A stretch of 32,634 bases of DNA from Planctomycetota bacterium (GTDB lineage: Bacteria > Planctomycetota > Planctomycetia > Planctomycetales > Planctomycetaceae): contig QWOO01000126.1 of NCBI GenBank assembly GCA_003669615.1, positions 1 through 32,634 of the forward strand, written 5' to 3'. The translations under genes were made by a program, and so were the position numbers. This document shows, one piece after another, positions 8,769-18,334 of this stretch. The notes under the pieces were generated by a model, which made no database searches, was not told the DNA's origin, and saw only the letters and a list, made by a program, of their open reading frames with translations. Every line of letters begins with the position of its first letter. Within the stretch, counting starts at the first letter, position 1.

Positions 8769-9698
8769 TCACGGTTCGAATAACTTCCAGGCACTTTGAG
8801 GCTGGTATCCGGATTCTTCTTCCGTCTCATGAATGAATGCGGCGTAGCGAAGTTTTAAGGTTGATCCCGGCTTCACTTCCACTCGACTCACCGCCTCTTT
8901 GGTAAACGCATTTCTTCCAAACGGGTTGATCGCAATAAATCCGTAGTCGCGTGCGTGACTCCAGGACGGATGGAAGTTCTCTCGCGATGACATCACCGTC
9001 ACTCCTGCCCAGCGCCCGTGAATCAGTCCCGAATAGTCACACCAGTCTGCAGTTTTCCCCCAGACTTCAGACCCGTTGATCCGTCCGGCACTGTCAATGA
9101 TTCGGCCGCCTTTCTTGCTGTCCACAGCGATGGATGAAGCCACGCGAAGGCCCAGTCCCATTTCTTCCTGATCACCAAAAACCAGCCCGCTCGGCCCCGG
9201 AGTAAATTTACTGTTGATTTCGATCATGTATCCCTGTTCGGAAACACGAAGTTTGTACTCACAAACTTCTTCGCACACGGTGCTCTTGCCATCTGTCGTG
9301 AGGTAGCGGTTCAGCACTGAGAATGTCCCCACGCCGTTCTCGGTCCGAGGCTCAGTCAGGAAGCGGACGTGTTCTGTCTTCGCTTTCAGTCGCCAATAAT
9401 CATGACCGCTGAGATCGCCAAAGGACAACCACAGCCCCGAATGAATGTTCTCATGATCCATCAAATCGGTTGCACGATCAGGAGGATGATTGCGAGTCAC
9501 CTGCAGGCCGGAGGCCGTCTTTACATCCACAAAGCAGGGGCGTCCGATTCCTGCGTCTTTAAAAAGGTAACGGGCAACGGTCTGATCGTTGAGTTGTATT
9601 TCAAGCGAATCCGAATGCTGTGTGAAATGAATCGTCTGGTCGCCCGCGGACGTCACGGGGAGTCGACACATCAATGCCAAAAAGATCAACCATCGCAT
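8769..9698 (-). CDS. DUF6807 family (PmoA-like) secreted protein
   Basis: Signal peptide MRWLIFLALMCRLPVTSAG; RYLFKDAGIGRPCFVDVKTASGLQVTRNHPP...DLMDHENIHSGLWLSFGDLSGHDYWR; GLGLRVASSIAVDSKKGGRIIDSAGRINGSEVWGKTADWCDYSG; typical of planctomycete DUF6807 proteins. Confidence 0.85.
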   Translation of the reverse strand: MRWLIFLALMCRLPVTSAGDQTIHFTQHSDSLEIQLNDQTVARYLFKDAGIGRPCFVDVKTASGLQVTRNHPPDRATDLMDHENIHSGLWLSFGDLSGHDYWRLKAKTEHVRFLTEPRTENGVGTFSVLNRYLTTDGKSTVCEEVCEYKLRVSEQGYMIEINSKFTPGPSGLVFGDQEEMGLGLRVASSIAVDSKKGGRIIDSAGRINGSEVWGKTADWCDYSGLIHGRWAGVTVMSSRENFHPSWSHARDYGFIAINPFGRNAFTKEAVSRVEVKPGSTLKLRYAAFIHETEEESGYQPQSAWKLFEP

Positions 9699-9808
9699 CT
9701 TTGCAGTTCCTGGTAAGGCCGCGCTGCGACTTCAAGAGAAATGCGGCTAACGGAAGGCGTGCTGAAAAAAAGATCATAGAGCAACGACCACGCTCGCGTC
9801 GATGCATT

Positions 9809-9842
9809 CCGCGTTTTGACGCGCCGCGAAGCGTGAACGCGG
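9809..9842. other. Inverted repeat / hairpin between divergent genes
   Basis: CCGCGTT (9809-9815) ... AACGCGG (9836-9842) with an inner ACGC/GCGT pairing. Confidence 0.55.
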
Positions 9843-9917
9843 TAGATTGCAAATCAGACCGGTGTTCATCACCATGTCATGAACTTGAAAATTCTTATTT
9901 GCCACGCCGGAACAAAC

Positions 9918-10277
9918 ATGAACACTCCAACAGCCCCGGAAATTCTGACTTTGGACTCTGTGACCATCGTTCGGCCCGGATCTGATTTTTCGAATCTCTA
10001 CGAAAGCCTGCTGGACAATCTCGGACTCACCACCGAACTCGCTCAGACTCTTCCCGCGCCTCTGCTTGTGGTCGACATGCAGCACGTGAAATTTATTGGT
10101 TCGGCATTTCTTGGGCGAATGGTAAGTCTGCAAAAAGCCTTTGCAGCGAAAGAATCGGGCCGCTTTGCACTTTGCGGCATGAGTACTTTTTGTCGAGCGG
10201 CCTTGTCCGTTTCCAAACTGGATACCGTGCTGGAAGTGTTTCCAACAGTGGACGATGCGGTTGCCGCAATGAGCTGA
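9918..10277 (+). CDS. STAS domain protein (anti-anti-sigma factor-like)
   Basis: MNTPTAPEILTLDSVTIVRPGSDFSNLYESLLDN...PAPLLVVDMQHVKFIGSAFLGRMVSLQKAFAAKESGRFALCGMSTFCRAALSVSKLDTVLEVFPTVDDAVAAM: STAS fold pattern. ATG 9918 preferred over 9879. Confidence 0.82.
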   Translation: MNTPTAPEILTLDSVTIVRPGSDFSNLYESLLDNLGLTTELAQTLPAPLLVVDMQHVKFIGSAFLGRMVSLQKAFAAKESGRFALCGMSTFCRAALSVSKLDTVLEVFPTVDDAVAAMS

Positions 10278-10306
10278 AATATGCGGCCGGTTGTGCGAAG
10301 GCTGCA

Positions 10307-11446
10307 TTAGAGAAACTCATTCGCGATCTCAAGAGGACTCACAGCGCGATGCTGTTCGGCCGATCGATAACAGGCATCGACCAGAGCCATCGTCGGCAGA
10401 TTTTTTCGTCCGGAAATGGTTGGTTCGCGTTGTTCTTCCAGTGCACACAGCAGTTCGGCCATCGGTCCGATAAACGCATCGGGGAACCAGACACTGTCCC
10501 AGGTCGGTGAATGCCACTGGCCTGCGTCGGAACGTGTCGAATACTGCAGCGTGCTGGGTGTGCGTTCCGGATACGACGGCCAGCCAATTGTTCCGCGAGC
10601 CAGTCCATCAGTGCCTTCGATTCGCCATTTGATTCCCAGATCCGCGGCACTTCCTTCACGAGCGGGACCGCTCCAGACGTCATCCCATGAGGACGCTCGA
10701 ATGTTGCCGGGAAATTCGAGAATGTACAGCGCAATGCCGTCTTGATGAGCAAACTTTTCCGACGTTCGTGGATCCGGCGTCACGCTTGCAAAGACACGAT
10801 CCGGTTCCCCGAGCCAGTAACGCAGCGTGTCCAGATGATGAATGCTCATGATTCGCAGCGTCACCCAGCCCTGACGTTCCTGCCACGACATCCAGTGCGG
10901 GATCGCTCGCATCTCAATCGTCGCCAAAACCGGCGAGCCCAGAACCTGTTGATCCAGCAGAGTCCGACACGCTCGAACCGACTGATCGAACCGCATGTTC
11001 TGATTCACCGCCAATACCACACCAGCGTCTTCGCACATGCGCACAATCTGCAGCGCTTCGCCGTAACTGACGCCGAGCGGTTTCTGAGCGAGGATGGCTT
11101 TTAGTCGGTTCGGAACTGCCAGTGCTCGCCGAATCACGTCCACCTGGCAATCTGGCGGCACCGCCACATCCAGAATTTGCACCTCCGGATGTCGCACGAC
11201 ATCTTCTACGGAATCACAGACAGATTTGATCTGATGTCGTGCGGCGACAGATTCGGCAGTGGCCCGAGTTCTTGATGTGATGGCAACTGGATTCAGTCCA
11301 TGCTGGCGATAAGCAACCAACTGACAGTCAGCCATGATGAACCCGGCGCCAATGCAACCAATGCCGCTGAAACGATCCACTGGCAGCGGAGGCACGATCG
11401 AAGCGAGCAGGGCGGCGTTGATTTCGTTTGCCGACAGGTGTGTCAT
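10307..11446 (-). CDS. Gfo/Idh/MocA family oxidoreductase
   Basis: [45 protein letters not shown]...[14 protein letters not shown]...[47 protein letters not shown]: Rossmann fold and QKPL (EKP-type) motif. Confidence 0.93.
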   Translation of the reverse strand: MTHLSANEINAALLASIVPPLPVDRFSGIGCIGAGFIMADCQLVAYRQHGLNPVAITSRTRATAESVAARHQIKSVCDSVEDVVRHPEVQILDVAVPPDCQVDVIRRALAVPNRLKAILAQKPLGVSYGEALQIVRMCEDAGVVLAVNQNMRFDQSVRACRTLLDQQVLGSPVLATIEMRAIPHWMSWQERQGWVTLRIMSIHHLDTLRYWLGEPDRVFASVTPDPRTSEKFAHQDGIALYILEFPGNIRASSWDDVWSGPAREGSAADLGIKWRIEGTDGLARGTIGWPSYPERTPSTLQYSTRSDAGQWHSPTWDSVWFPDAFIGPMAELLCALEEQREPTISGRKNLPTMALVDACYRSAEQHRAVSPLEIANEFL

Positions 11447-11501
11447 AAAGATGCAGGCCGGTAAAGATGAGGTCCGAGTCGATGTTTCGTCTGCTGACTA
11501 T

Positions 11502-11529
11502 AGTCGTTGTTTGCTCCGCAAACAAAACG
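11502..11529. repeat. Left arm of 28-bp perfect inverted repeat (REP-like hairpin)
   Basis: agtcgttgtttgctccgcaaacaaaacg; contains palindrome TTGTTTGC-TCC-GCAAACAA; exact reverse complement at 11758-11785. Confidence 0.9.
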
Positions 11530-11757
11530 GGTATTGGAGTGCACTTTTCCTTTGGCATCTCCGCCAGACGCTTTCCTGCCCTGATGCAGAAAAAAATTAC
11601 GCGATCAATACATGGGTAGTGAGTTATCTGATGTGTGGCAGGGAGGGTATTGAATTTTGGCAGAGTGAAGCGGTGGCATCGTTGAATTCATGAAACGCAG
11701 AGCAACAACAGGTAGAGCAACAACGATTAAGAGCTTTACAGGATTGTTCGTTTCATT

Positions 11758-11785
11758 CGTTTTGTTTGCGGAGCAAACAACGACT
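11758..11785. repeat. Right arm of 28-bp perfect inverted repeat (REP-like hairpin), abutting the addA-like stop codon
   Basis: cgttttgtttgcggagcaaacaacgact; reverse complement of 11502-11529; the next bases tta (11786-11788) are the stop of the minus-strand gene. Confidence 0.9.
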
Positions 11786-14700
11786 TTAAGTTGCGACAAC
11801 GGCCTGAGCTTCCAACAGCAAAAGGCGGGTGCTGATGTTTTCGGACGGAATGCCGAAGCAGTGTGAAACAGCAAAGCGATACTCTGCCAGCTGCGGGCCG
11901 TAATGAAGCTGTTTGCCTTCAATCCAGCGAGTGCGATCGCCAACGAAGCGGTCTGTTTTAAAGTCCACAACATCCGCAGCAACAGGCCGACCATTACTGT
12001 AAAGCAGAACCAGCCGATCGATCGTTCCCTGAACAAGTTCGCCGTTGTGAAGCAGCACAAACGTGCGTTCTCGTTCGACCTTCAATTGTAATTGCCCGCT
12101 CGCCAGTTGACTTTTGTGCACATCAAATGACGGTGCCCCGCCGCCCGTCGTGTATTCAAACGCTTTTCGAATCTCCGGCTGCTTCAGCATTTTCATAAAA
12201 TCGGGCAACAGCAGATTCACGATGTTATCCGGAACTGACAGCTCCATTGATTGCGTCCGCAGCAGCGCTTCGTCAGGCATTGCAGCAGAACCGTCGAGCC
12301 AGTCTATGCATTCGAACCACGCATGCATGACCGTCCCGCGAGTCCTCGCGTCGACGGCGGGTGGCCCTTTGCGATGAACGGCAACAGGTTCCTCTGGAAG
12401 TTGTCGCTTTGCAATCGCCGAAGTAACTTCAGGCAGGTACAGACGAGTCTCATCATGCCGCGATGGGGCTCGACGCCGAAGTCCTCGCCGACGACCATCC
12501 GGCATCGGTGAAAGTCGCACCTGTGGAATGATCGCCTTCACCATTGTGCGCGGCTGAGCTTCGGCGAATCGCAGATCCGGAAGACCTGTGAACCATTCCG
12601 GATCTCCAGTTTCGTAAAGTGTTGTCGACGGAGGCGCCTGGTTTCCACCGGACAATGCAGCAAGCAAAAGTCCGGCATAGGACTTGGGCGGCTTATCGCT
12701 CATAATCGGCGGGCACAGCAGGTGCATGGCGTGTTTGGCGCGAGTCACAGCCACATAAAAGACGCACAAGCTTTCGGCCACCTGCCGTGAGATGGTGTCT
12801 TCGAAAGCTTTCTGCAAAGACTCCGGCAGCAAGGGACGCAGTGACTTTTTACTCCACACACAAACGCGGTCCGGAGCTTCACCAGGCTTCTCGCTTGTGA
12901 ACGCCGCCTGCGGGCTCTGAAACAACTGCCCATCGATTTCAGGCAAAACAACGACATCGAATTCCAGGCCTTTGCTCTGATGCACCGTCATGACTCGTAC
13001 TGGCGCAGGTTCGGACTTCTGGAATTTACTGTTTTCCAGCAGCCGTACAAAGTCACATGGATTCAGAGAGCCGGTCGCATCAAACAACCATCCCTGAGAC
13101 ACGACCTGCTGCAGTCTCAGCAGATCTCTCGCACTGCACGCCGGTCGTACGGATTCAGACAGCCACTGAAGCGTCTTTCCGTATCCATCGTCCATCAGGC
13201 GTTCGCGAATGGACGCAGCAACTTTCGTGGCCAGCGCCAGATCTCGCCAGCGATGCAGACCAACAACCTCGGCGAACGGCGATCTCGCCACATGGAATCG
13301 CGACACCTGACATGCAGGATGAGACGTCAAATGCAGCAGCGACAATAGAGTCAGAACTGCCGGGCTGTCGGTCGGCGGTGTTCCACCTTCTTCACTGGCC
13401 GGCACATTCAATAGTGACAGCTCATGAACAAGTCGGGCGACCGTGCTGTTTTTCCGAGTCAACACGCCGATCTCCGCGCCGGGAGTCTGCTGATGCAGCT
13501 CGCGAATCTGCTCGGCGACCCAGCGAAACCACGGACCGCGCCGTTCGTCGGCCGACTCGCCTTCCATTGTCGGGGACGTGCGAAAACACACATAACCAGG
13601 CATGTCTTTGTGAGCGGTCGAATGCTCTGGAAACTCATTCGACCACTTCAGACTGGCGGCCGTATAGTCGTCCATGTTGGAATGGTTGGTGATCTGACTG
13701 AAGATCCGATTGACGGCTTCCATCACTGCCGGGGACGATCGACGACTCGTATCGAGTGTATCCGTTTTGATGTCCGTAACAGCCTCGGCCACCGCATCAA
13801 AGATGCCGGCAACACCACCGCGCCAGCCGTAAATTGCCTGCTTCCCATCACCCACACAAAAGAAACTCGATTTGCCTCCGTGATCATTGAGCGATTCCGT
13901 CAGGCGTCTCAGAATTTTCCACTGGTCCGCAGAAGTGTCTTGAAACTCATCCAGCAAAAGATTGCGAATGGAACTGTCCAGACGAAACCCCATGCGTCTC
14001 CCGCTGGCCGCCCCGGCTGACTTTGCCAGGATGCGAGTAACATCATTAAACCGCAGCCAACCATGTTCAGAACGCAGCCTGGAATACTCGCGATCGAAAC
14101 GCGTCATCAGATTGCGAATGGCTTTCATCTGCAGGGCCAGGCGTTCCAGCAGCTCGGCTTTGGCATGGCTCAGCAGGCGTTGATAGATCTCAACAATTTC
14201 GTCATTCAGCGTCTTTCCATAGTACTTCAGATCGTTGGCCAAAACCTTGCTGGCGAGGCCCTTGTCGATGAACTCGTCCCACTGCTCCGTCTGAAATCGC
14301 TCCATGTCTTCCGCCCTCGCTTTAATGAAGCGTTTGTCGGTCGGAAGTGGTGCGGCATACAGATCGCGCTGAGCCTGATCTCGCTGTTCCTGAGTCAGTC
14401 GATTGAGCTTAGGAAGCTTGTTCCACGCCTCATCATCGGTCAGCAAAAACAGTTCATGATAATTGCTGACGGTGTCATCGATCAGGTCTCGCACGCTGCG
14501 CTTCGACCGACCTTTGGCAAGCATCTGCATCAGATTCTGCGCGTCCTGAGGAATGTGTTGCGAAAGCACCGCGTCAATCGATTGTTCTCGCAGCTCACGG
14601 TCGGTGTGTTCATCAACAATGCTCCATCCGGGCGGCAGGCCCAGTTCCAGAGTCAGGCTGCGAGCCACCTGCTGAAAGAAACTGTCGAGCGTACAGACGC

Positions 14701-14989
14701 GCAGGCGATGCAGATGCCGCGTTACATCTGCAAGCAGCGCAAGAGATGTTTCGCACGTGACTTCGGCCGGCGCAAGAAACTCGCTCAGCCGTTTCGCAGC
14801 CTTCGGATCTTCGGCCGCTTCCGCAAGGCGCAGCAGAACGCGTCCAAGAATTTCTCCGGCGGCTTTACGCGTGAATGTTGTGGCAAGAATTGTTTCGGGA
14901 CGGTCGCCAAGGAATAGTTGTCGCAGGAAATGTCCTGACAACTGAAAGGTCTTGCCGCTGCCCGCGGAGGCTTTGATGAGTCGTTTCAT
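11786..14989 (-). CDS. addA: AddA-like UvrD/Rep-family helicase with C-terminal PD-(D/E)XK nuclease
   Basis: Walker A IKASAGSGKTFQL; TFTRKAAGEI; LLDEFQDTSADQWKIL; FFCVGDGKQAIYGWRGG; VMTVHQSKGLEFDVVVLPEID; FYVAVTRAKHAMHLL; C-terminal nuclease ADVVDFKTDRF...YGPQLAEYRFAV. Confidence 0.88.
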   Translation of the reverse strand: MKRLIKASAGSGKTFQLSGHFLRQLFLGDRPETILATTFTRKAAGEILGRVLLRLAEAAEDPKAAKRLSEFLAPAEVTCETSLALLADVTRHLHRLRVCTLDSFFQQVARSLTLELGLPPGWSIVDEHTDRELREQSIDAVLSQHIPQDAQNLMQMLAKGRSKRSVRDLIDDTVSNYHELFLLTDDEAWNKLPKLNRLTQEQRDQAQRDLYAAPLPTDKRFIKARAEDMERFQTEQWDEFIDKGLASKVLANDLKYYGKTLNDEIVEIYQRLLSHAKAELLERLALQMKAIRNLMTRFDREYSRLRSEHGWLRFNDVTRILAKSAGAASGRRMGFRLDSSIRNLLLDEFQDTSADQWKILRRLTESLNDHGGKSSFFCVGDGKQAIYGWRGGVAGIFDAVAEAVTDIKTDTLDTSRRSSPAVMEAVNRIFSQITNHSNMDDYTAASLKWSNEFPEHSTAHKDMPGYVCFRTSPTMEGESADERRGPWFRWVAEQIRELHQQTPGAEIGVLTRKNSTVARLVHELSLLNVPASEEGGTPPTDSPAVLTLLSLLHLTSHPACQVSRFHVARSPFAEVVGLHRWRDLALATKVAASIRERLMDDGYGKTLQWLSESVRPACSARDLLRLQQVVSQGWLFDATGSLNPCDFVRLLENSKFQKSEPAPVRVMTVHQSKGLEFDVVVLPEIDGQLFQSPQAAFTSEKPGEAPDRVCVWSKKSLRPLLPESLQKAFEDTISRQVAESLCVFYVAVTRAKHAMHLLCPPIMSDKPPKSYAGLLLAALSGGNQAPPSTTLYETGDPEWFTGLPDLRFAEAQPRTMVKAIIPQVRLSPMPDGRRRGLRRRAPSRHDETRLYLPEVTSAIAKRQLPEEPVAVHRKGPPAVDARTRGTVMHAWFECIDWLDGSAAMPDEALLRTQSMELSVPDNIVNLLLPDFMKMLKQPEIRKAFEYTTGGGAPSFDVHKSQLASGQLQLKVERERTFVLLHNGELVQGTIDRLVLLYSNGRPVAADVVDFKTDRFVGDRTRWIEGKQLHYGPQLAEYRFAVSHCFGIPSENISTRLLLLEAQAVVAT

Positions 14990-15107
14990 GGTTGCCTGTA
15001 AGCCGATCGTTTTTCAAATCGGCCTTCACGTTCTGGAGAAGATGAAAGGTAGCGAAGTTGGTTTTGGTTTCACTACGCGCAGGAATATCGGCGTGAGTCA
15101 GGTCGAT

Positions 15108-18100
15108 CTACGATGGACTGCCACCGCGACCGGGCCAGGACGCCAGCCACGGAATATTGCGATCGATGACAGGATCCTGACAGATGCGGGCCAGCTCTGA
15201 ATAGCGATCGTCATTTATTGCGGTGACTCGATCAATCTTCAGATCAATGATGTCTGCGGCAACCGTGCGAGCGATCTGCTCAGCTTGCAGAAGTTCCGAA
15301 TCCGTCCACGTCGCCGGCTCGTAACCCACTTTGCTCAGGTCCCCAGGCAACTGGATATAGCCAAGATGAACATCGCCTTTGATGGGAATCGATCTCACCA
15401 GCAAACGATACAACGGCAACTGCAGGTCAACCCATTCATCTTTCTTGCGATGCGTTCTGTTTGGCGGATCAGCCGCTTCGCTGGTTTTATAATCCAGGAC
15501 GCGCCACTCGCCGGTAGACTCCTTCCGATCAATCCGGTCCACTCGACCGATCAACTTCACCGGTCTATTGTGAATGTCTGCGAAATCTTCGCACGTTAAA
15601 TCTCGCTCGGTATAAGCAATTCGCCAGCCGTCACGAAGGCTGTCCACCTGCCACCTCGCAAATGCACTCAGGCGGCTTTCCAGCATTTTGAGTTGCACAC
15701 TGACGGTCGCCGAACGTGACCTTCCGAACTTTCCAAGAGCTTCCCGATGAAGCTCCTGAAACAGAAATGTTTCAATTGCCTCCACGTTCAGAGCTTCGCG
15801 AACAGCCGACTCGCCAAAGCTTTTCAGCACATCATGCATCAGGCTGCCGAACACCGGCGCGTTCAGCTCACGAACGTCGTCTTCCACGTTTCGCAGTCGA
15901 AGCTCTCGACGCAGAAAGTAGCGATAGGGACACTGGATGTACTCACGAAACGCGGTGACAGGAATCTCAACCGGGGCTGCCGGAACATCGATCGGGCAGG
16001 GCACCGCAAAGCCGCTCAGACGAGGCAAAACGTCAGATTCAGCGGCACCTGCGACCTCCACCACACCATCATCAGCCACATATCCAGGATCATAAAAGCG
16101 GTGAACTCGATCGGGAATCGACGCGGAATCAGCGGCAAACCACAAGCGGCTGGGGGCCAGCGGGTTCCCCTGCACGTCCGTTCGGCCGGTGATAAGCACC
16201 ACCTTTCGGCGACTCTTCAGAATCGACGTCAGAGCATAAGCATCTCGCGCATAACGACGGCGATTGTCGGTCAGGTCCAGTCGAGTTCTCAAACTGTTGG
16301 GCATGAAGGCGTCAGAGTTCATGGACTCCGGAACCTTGCCCTCATTGAATCCAGTCAAAATCAACACAGGGCTGTCGTCGAGAGTCAGTTCAAGCCAGCC
16401 AAGCAGCTCTACCGCATCATCGTTCGGCTCGGGCGGAATAATTTCCACGGCGATCTGCTTCAACAGCAACTGCAGCGACTGACTGGCAGTGCAGAGCGGC
16501 AACACAGCGATGGGAATCCTCTGAAGCTGCTCATTCAAATCCTGCAGCTTCGTGACACATTCCACAATTCCCCGATCCGCTGCCGACTCGCTATGGAGTT
16601 CTCGTTCTCCGTAAATGGTCGCGAGGACTCGCACTGCACCTTCGGCCCATTCCGACAACGGACGGCGCTGTTCCAATTGCTGAGTCAGCGACGATGCGAG
16701 CACGTCACCCATTTCATCAAGCGTCCGCTGTCGCGCCCGGTTAACCGGCTGCGTCTTCTGGGAACGCAGTCGGCCCACAGCGGAACCTGCCGATTCGGCC
16801 GTGTACGCATCGGCTACAAGACAGCGAGACAACATCTCCACAGCTCGGCAGAGTTCCGCGACGATAAGTCGACGTGGTGCCTTGCCCAGCATTTCTCCAG
16901 GTGTCACCTGCAGATGATCGGCGATGTATTGGTCCAGTTCGCTCAGCCACATGCCCATTCGATCATAGGCTTCCTCATCGGACAACGTGGCGGCCAAATA
17001 AGTGGTGATCCACTGATTGACGTCCGGATGTCGCACCAGATCATTGAGCGTTGCAAAGTCGGCCGGCATGTCGTCGCGAGCGGATGCAATGTGCAGAGCT
17101 AATGCCTGCAGCAGGCGAAATGGACGTGTTTCCGCAATGTGCATCCCGACCGGCCAGTGACCAGCGATACCGGCATCTGCCATCGCCTGCAGCAGCGTGG
17201 GAACCATCGTGTCATCCGCCACGCCGATTGTGATGTCGTCGGCACGGTAGAGTCCGTTGCTGGAAGAAAGTTCCTTCATCGCCGCATGAGCCTGCTCAAT
17301 CGGCGTCCCGGTGAATCGAGTCTTCGCAGGTTCTATATTGAGCGGGCGATTCTCCCACACGTCGGCTTTCACACAGCCATGTTCATCAAAGGAATCGGCT
17401 TCCGATTCGGGAGCGTGAATCAGCGCGGTGACGCGATCAGAAACCTGATCCAGCATTTTTCGAATGATGCGATTCATGTCGACCGTGCCGATCAGCACAA
17501 TGTCACTGTCGGTGCGGCACTCGTTCATATCCACAGCCACCAGCCGGGCCGCCTGTCGATCCCAAAGTTTCAGTTCATCCATCTGCACAAGGTATTCCGA
17601 CTGAATCCGACGCAGCGCTTTCCAGCGATTCGCTTCTTCAGTGTCGCCCGACTGCATCAGCTTTTCATACACCTCATCAAACTCCAGTCCCTCGCCCGCC
17701 AGCTCGTTGTGTTGCTTACGAAGCGATTCACACAAGGCCATCCATGCGGGAACAGAATCTTCAGGCGGACGATTAGGCAGCGCCTCCTTGATCTCCCACG
17801 ACGGGATCGCATACAGCGCCTTCCGCCAGACCAGTAGTTGTGTCAGATCGTCGGCCAGCTTCTGTTTTTGCGGGTACAACATTTCCGGAAAACGAGTAAA
17901 CGTGACCATCCGTGGAGGAATCAATGCGGGCCACTTGCCGCCGCCTCGCTGCACGAGAAGTTCAAGCATCCGCCGACTCGCGCGCCGTCCCGGAAAGACC
18001 AGAATGACTTTTGACATATCCAGCTGATCCCCGTGAGCATAGCGCCGGATCAGATAATCAGCTGCGGCTGTGAGGGCCGGTTTTTCCCAGTCCAGAAAAT

Positions 18101-18116
18101 GACGAGTGATCGCCAT
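15108..18116 (-). CDS. addB: AddB-like protein with C-terminal PD-(D/E)XK nuclease
   Basis: MAITRHFLDWEKPALTAAADYLIRRYA...VILVFPGRRASRRMLELLVQ; FREYIQCPYRYFLRRELRLRNVED; LIGRVDRIDRKESTGEWRVLDYKTSE...VDLQLPLYRLL. ATG at 18116 preferred; the upstream extension to 18281 looks non-homologous. Confidence 0.82.
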   Translation of the reverse strand: MAITRHFLDWEKPALTAAADYLIRRYAHGDQLDMSKVILVFPGRRASRRMLELLVQRGGGKWPALIPPRMVTFTRFPEMLYPQKQKLADDLTQLLVWRKALYAIPSWEIKEALPNRPPEDSVPAWMALCESLRKQHNELAGEGLEFDEVYEKLMQSGDTEEANRWKALRRIQSEYLVQMDELKLWDRQAARLVAVDMNECRTDSDIVLIGTVDMNRIIRKMLDQVSDRVTALIHAPESEADSFDEHGCVKADVWENRPLNIEPAKTRFTGTPIEQAHAAMKELSSSNGLYRADDITIGVADDTMVPTLLQAMADAGIAGHWPVGMHIAETRPFRLLQALALHIASARDDMPADFATLNDLVRHPDVNQWITTYLAATLSDEEAYDRMGMWLSELDQYIADHLQVTPGEMLGKAPRRLIVAELCRAVEMLSRCLVADAYTAESAGSAVGRLRSQKTQPVNRARQRTLDEMGDVLASSLTQQLEQRRPLSEWAEGAVRVLATIYGERELHSESAADRGIVECVTKLQDLNEQLQRIPIAVLPLCTASQSLQLLLKQIAVEIIPPEPNDDAVELLGWLELTLDDSPVLILTGFNEGKVPESMNSDAFMPNSLRTRLDLTDNRRRYARDAYALTSILKSRRKVVLITGRTDVQGNPLAPSRLWFAADSASIPDRVHRFYDPGYVADDGVVEVAGAAESDVLPRLSGFAVPCPIDVPAAPVEIPVTAFREYIQCPYRYFLRRELRLRNVEDDVRELNAPVFGSLMHDVLKSFGESAVREALNVEAIETFLFQELHREALGKFGRSRSATVSVQLKMLESRLSAFARWQVDSLRDGWRIAYTERDLTCEDFADIHNRPVKLIGRVDRIDRKESTGEWRVLDYKTSEAADPPNRTHRKKDEWVDLQLPLYRLLVRSIPIKGDVHLGYIQLPGDLSKVGYEPATWTDSELLQAEQIARTVAADIIDLKIDRVTAINDDRYSELARICQDPVIDRNIPWLASWPGRGGSPS

Positions 18117-18275
18117 GAAGACTCCATTCCAAAACAAATCCCTGACACATCCTGAAACTCTCAGCCACTGTTGGGGCTGACGTCCGATTTCAACATCCGA
18201 CCGCAGAACCACCGGCGTAGATGGATAAATGCCACAACGGAACGCGACCGCTCTGACGATTTTGAAGGATCGGCC

Positions 18276-18298
18276 GACCAACTGACCAACTGACCAAT
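18276..18298. repeat. Short tandem repeat gaccaact x about 2.9
   Basis: gaccaact gaccaact gaccaat read directly. Confidence 0.85.
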
Positions 18299-18334
18299 AA
18301 CTGCGGACAGCACCTAATTCAGAAATCGGTGCTC

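Noticed and set aside
14063-14917. 284-aa plus-strand ORF overlapping the addA-like gene
   Set aside because: Fully antisense to the helicase N-terminus; no domain signature.
15747-17102. 451-aa plus-strand ORF inside the addB-like gene
   Set aside because: Antisense shadow ORF. The minus-strand frame has clear nuclease motifs, while this translation has no recognisable domain and a biased composition.
18276-18298. 8-bp tandem gaccaact repeat considered as an iteron
   Set aside because: Fewer than three copies and no replication genes nearby; probably slippage.
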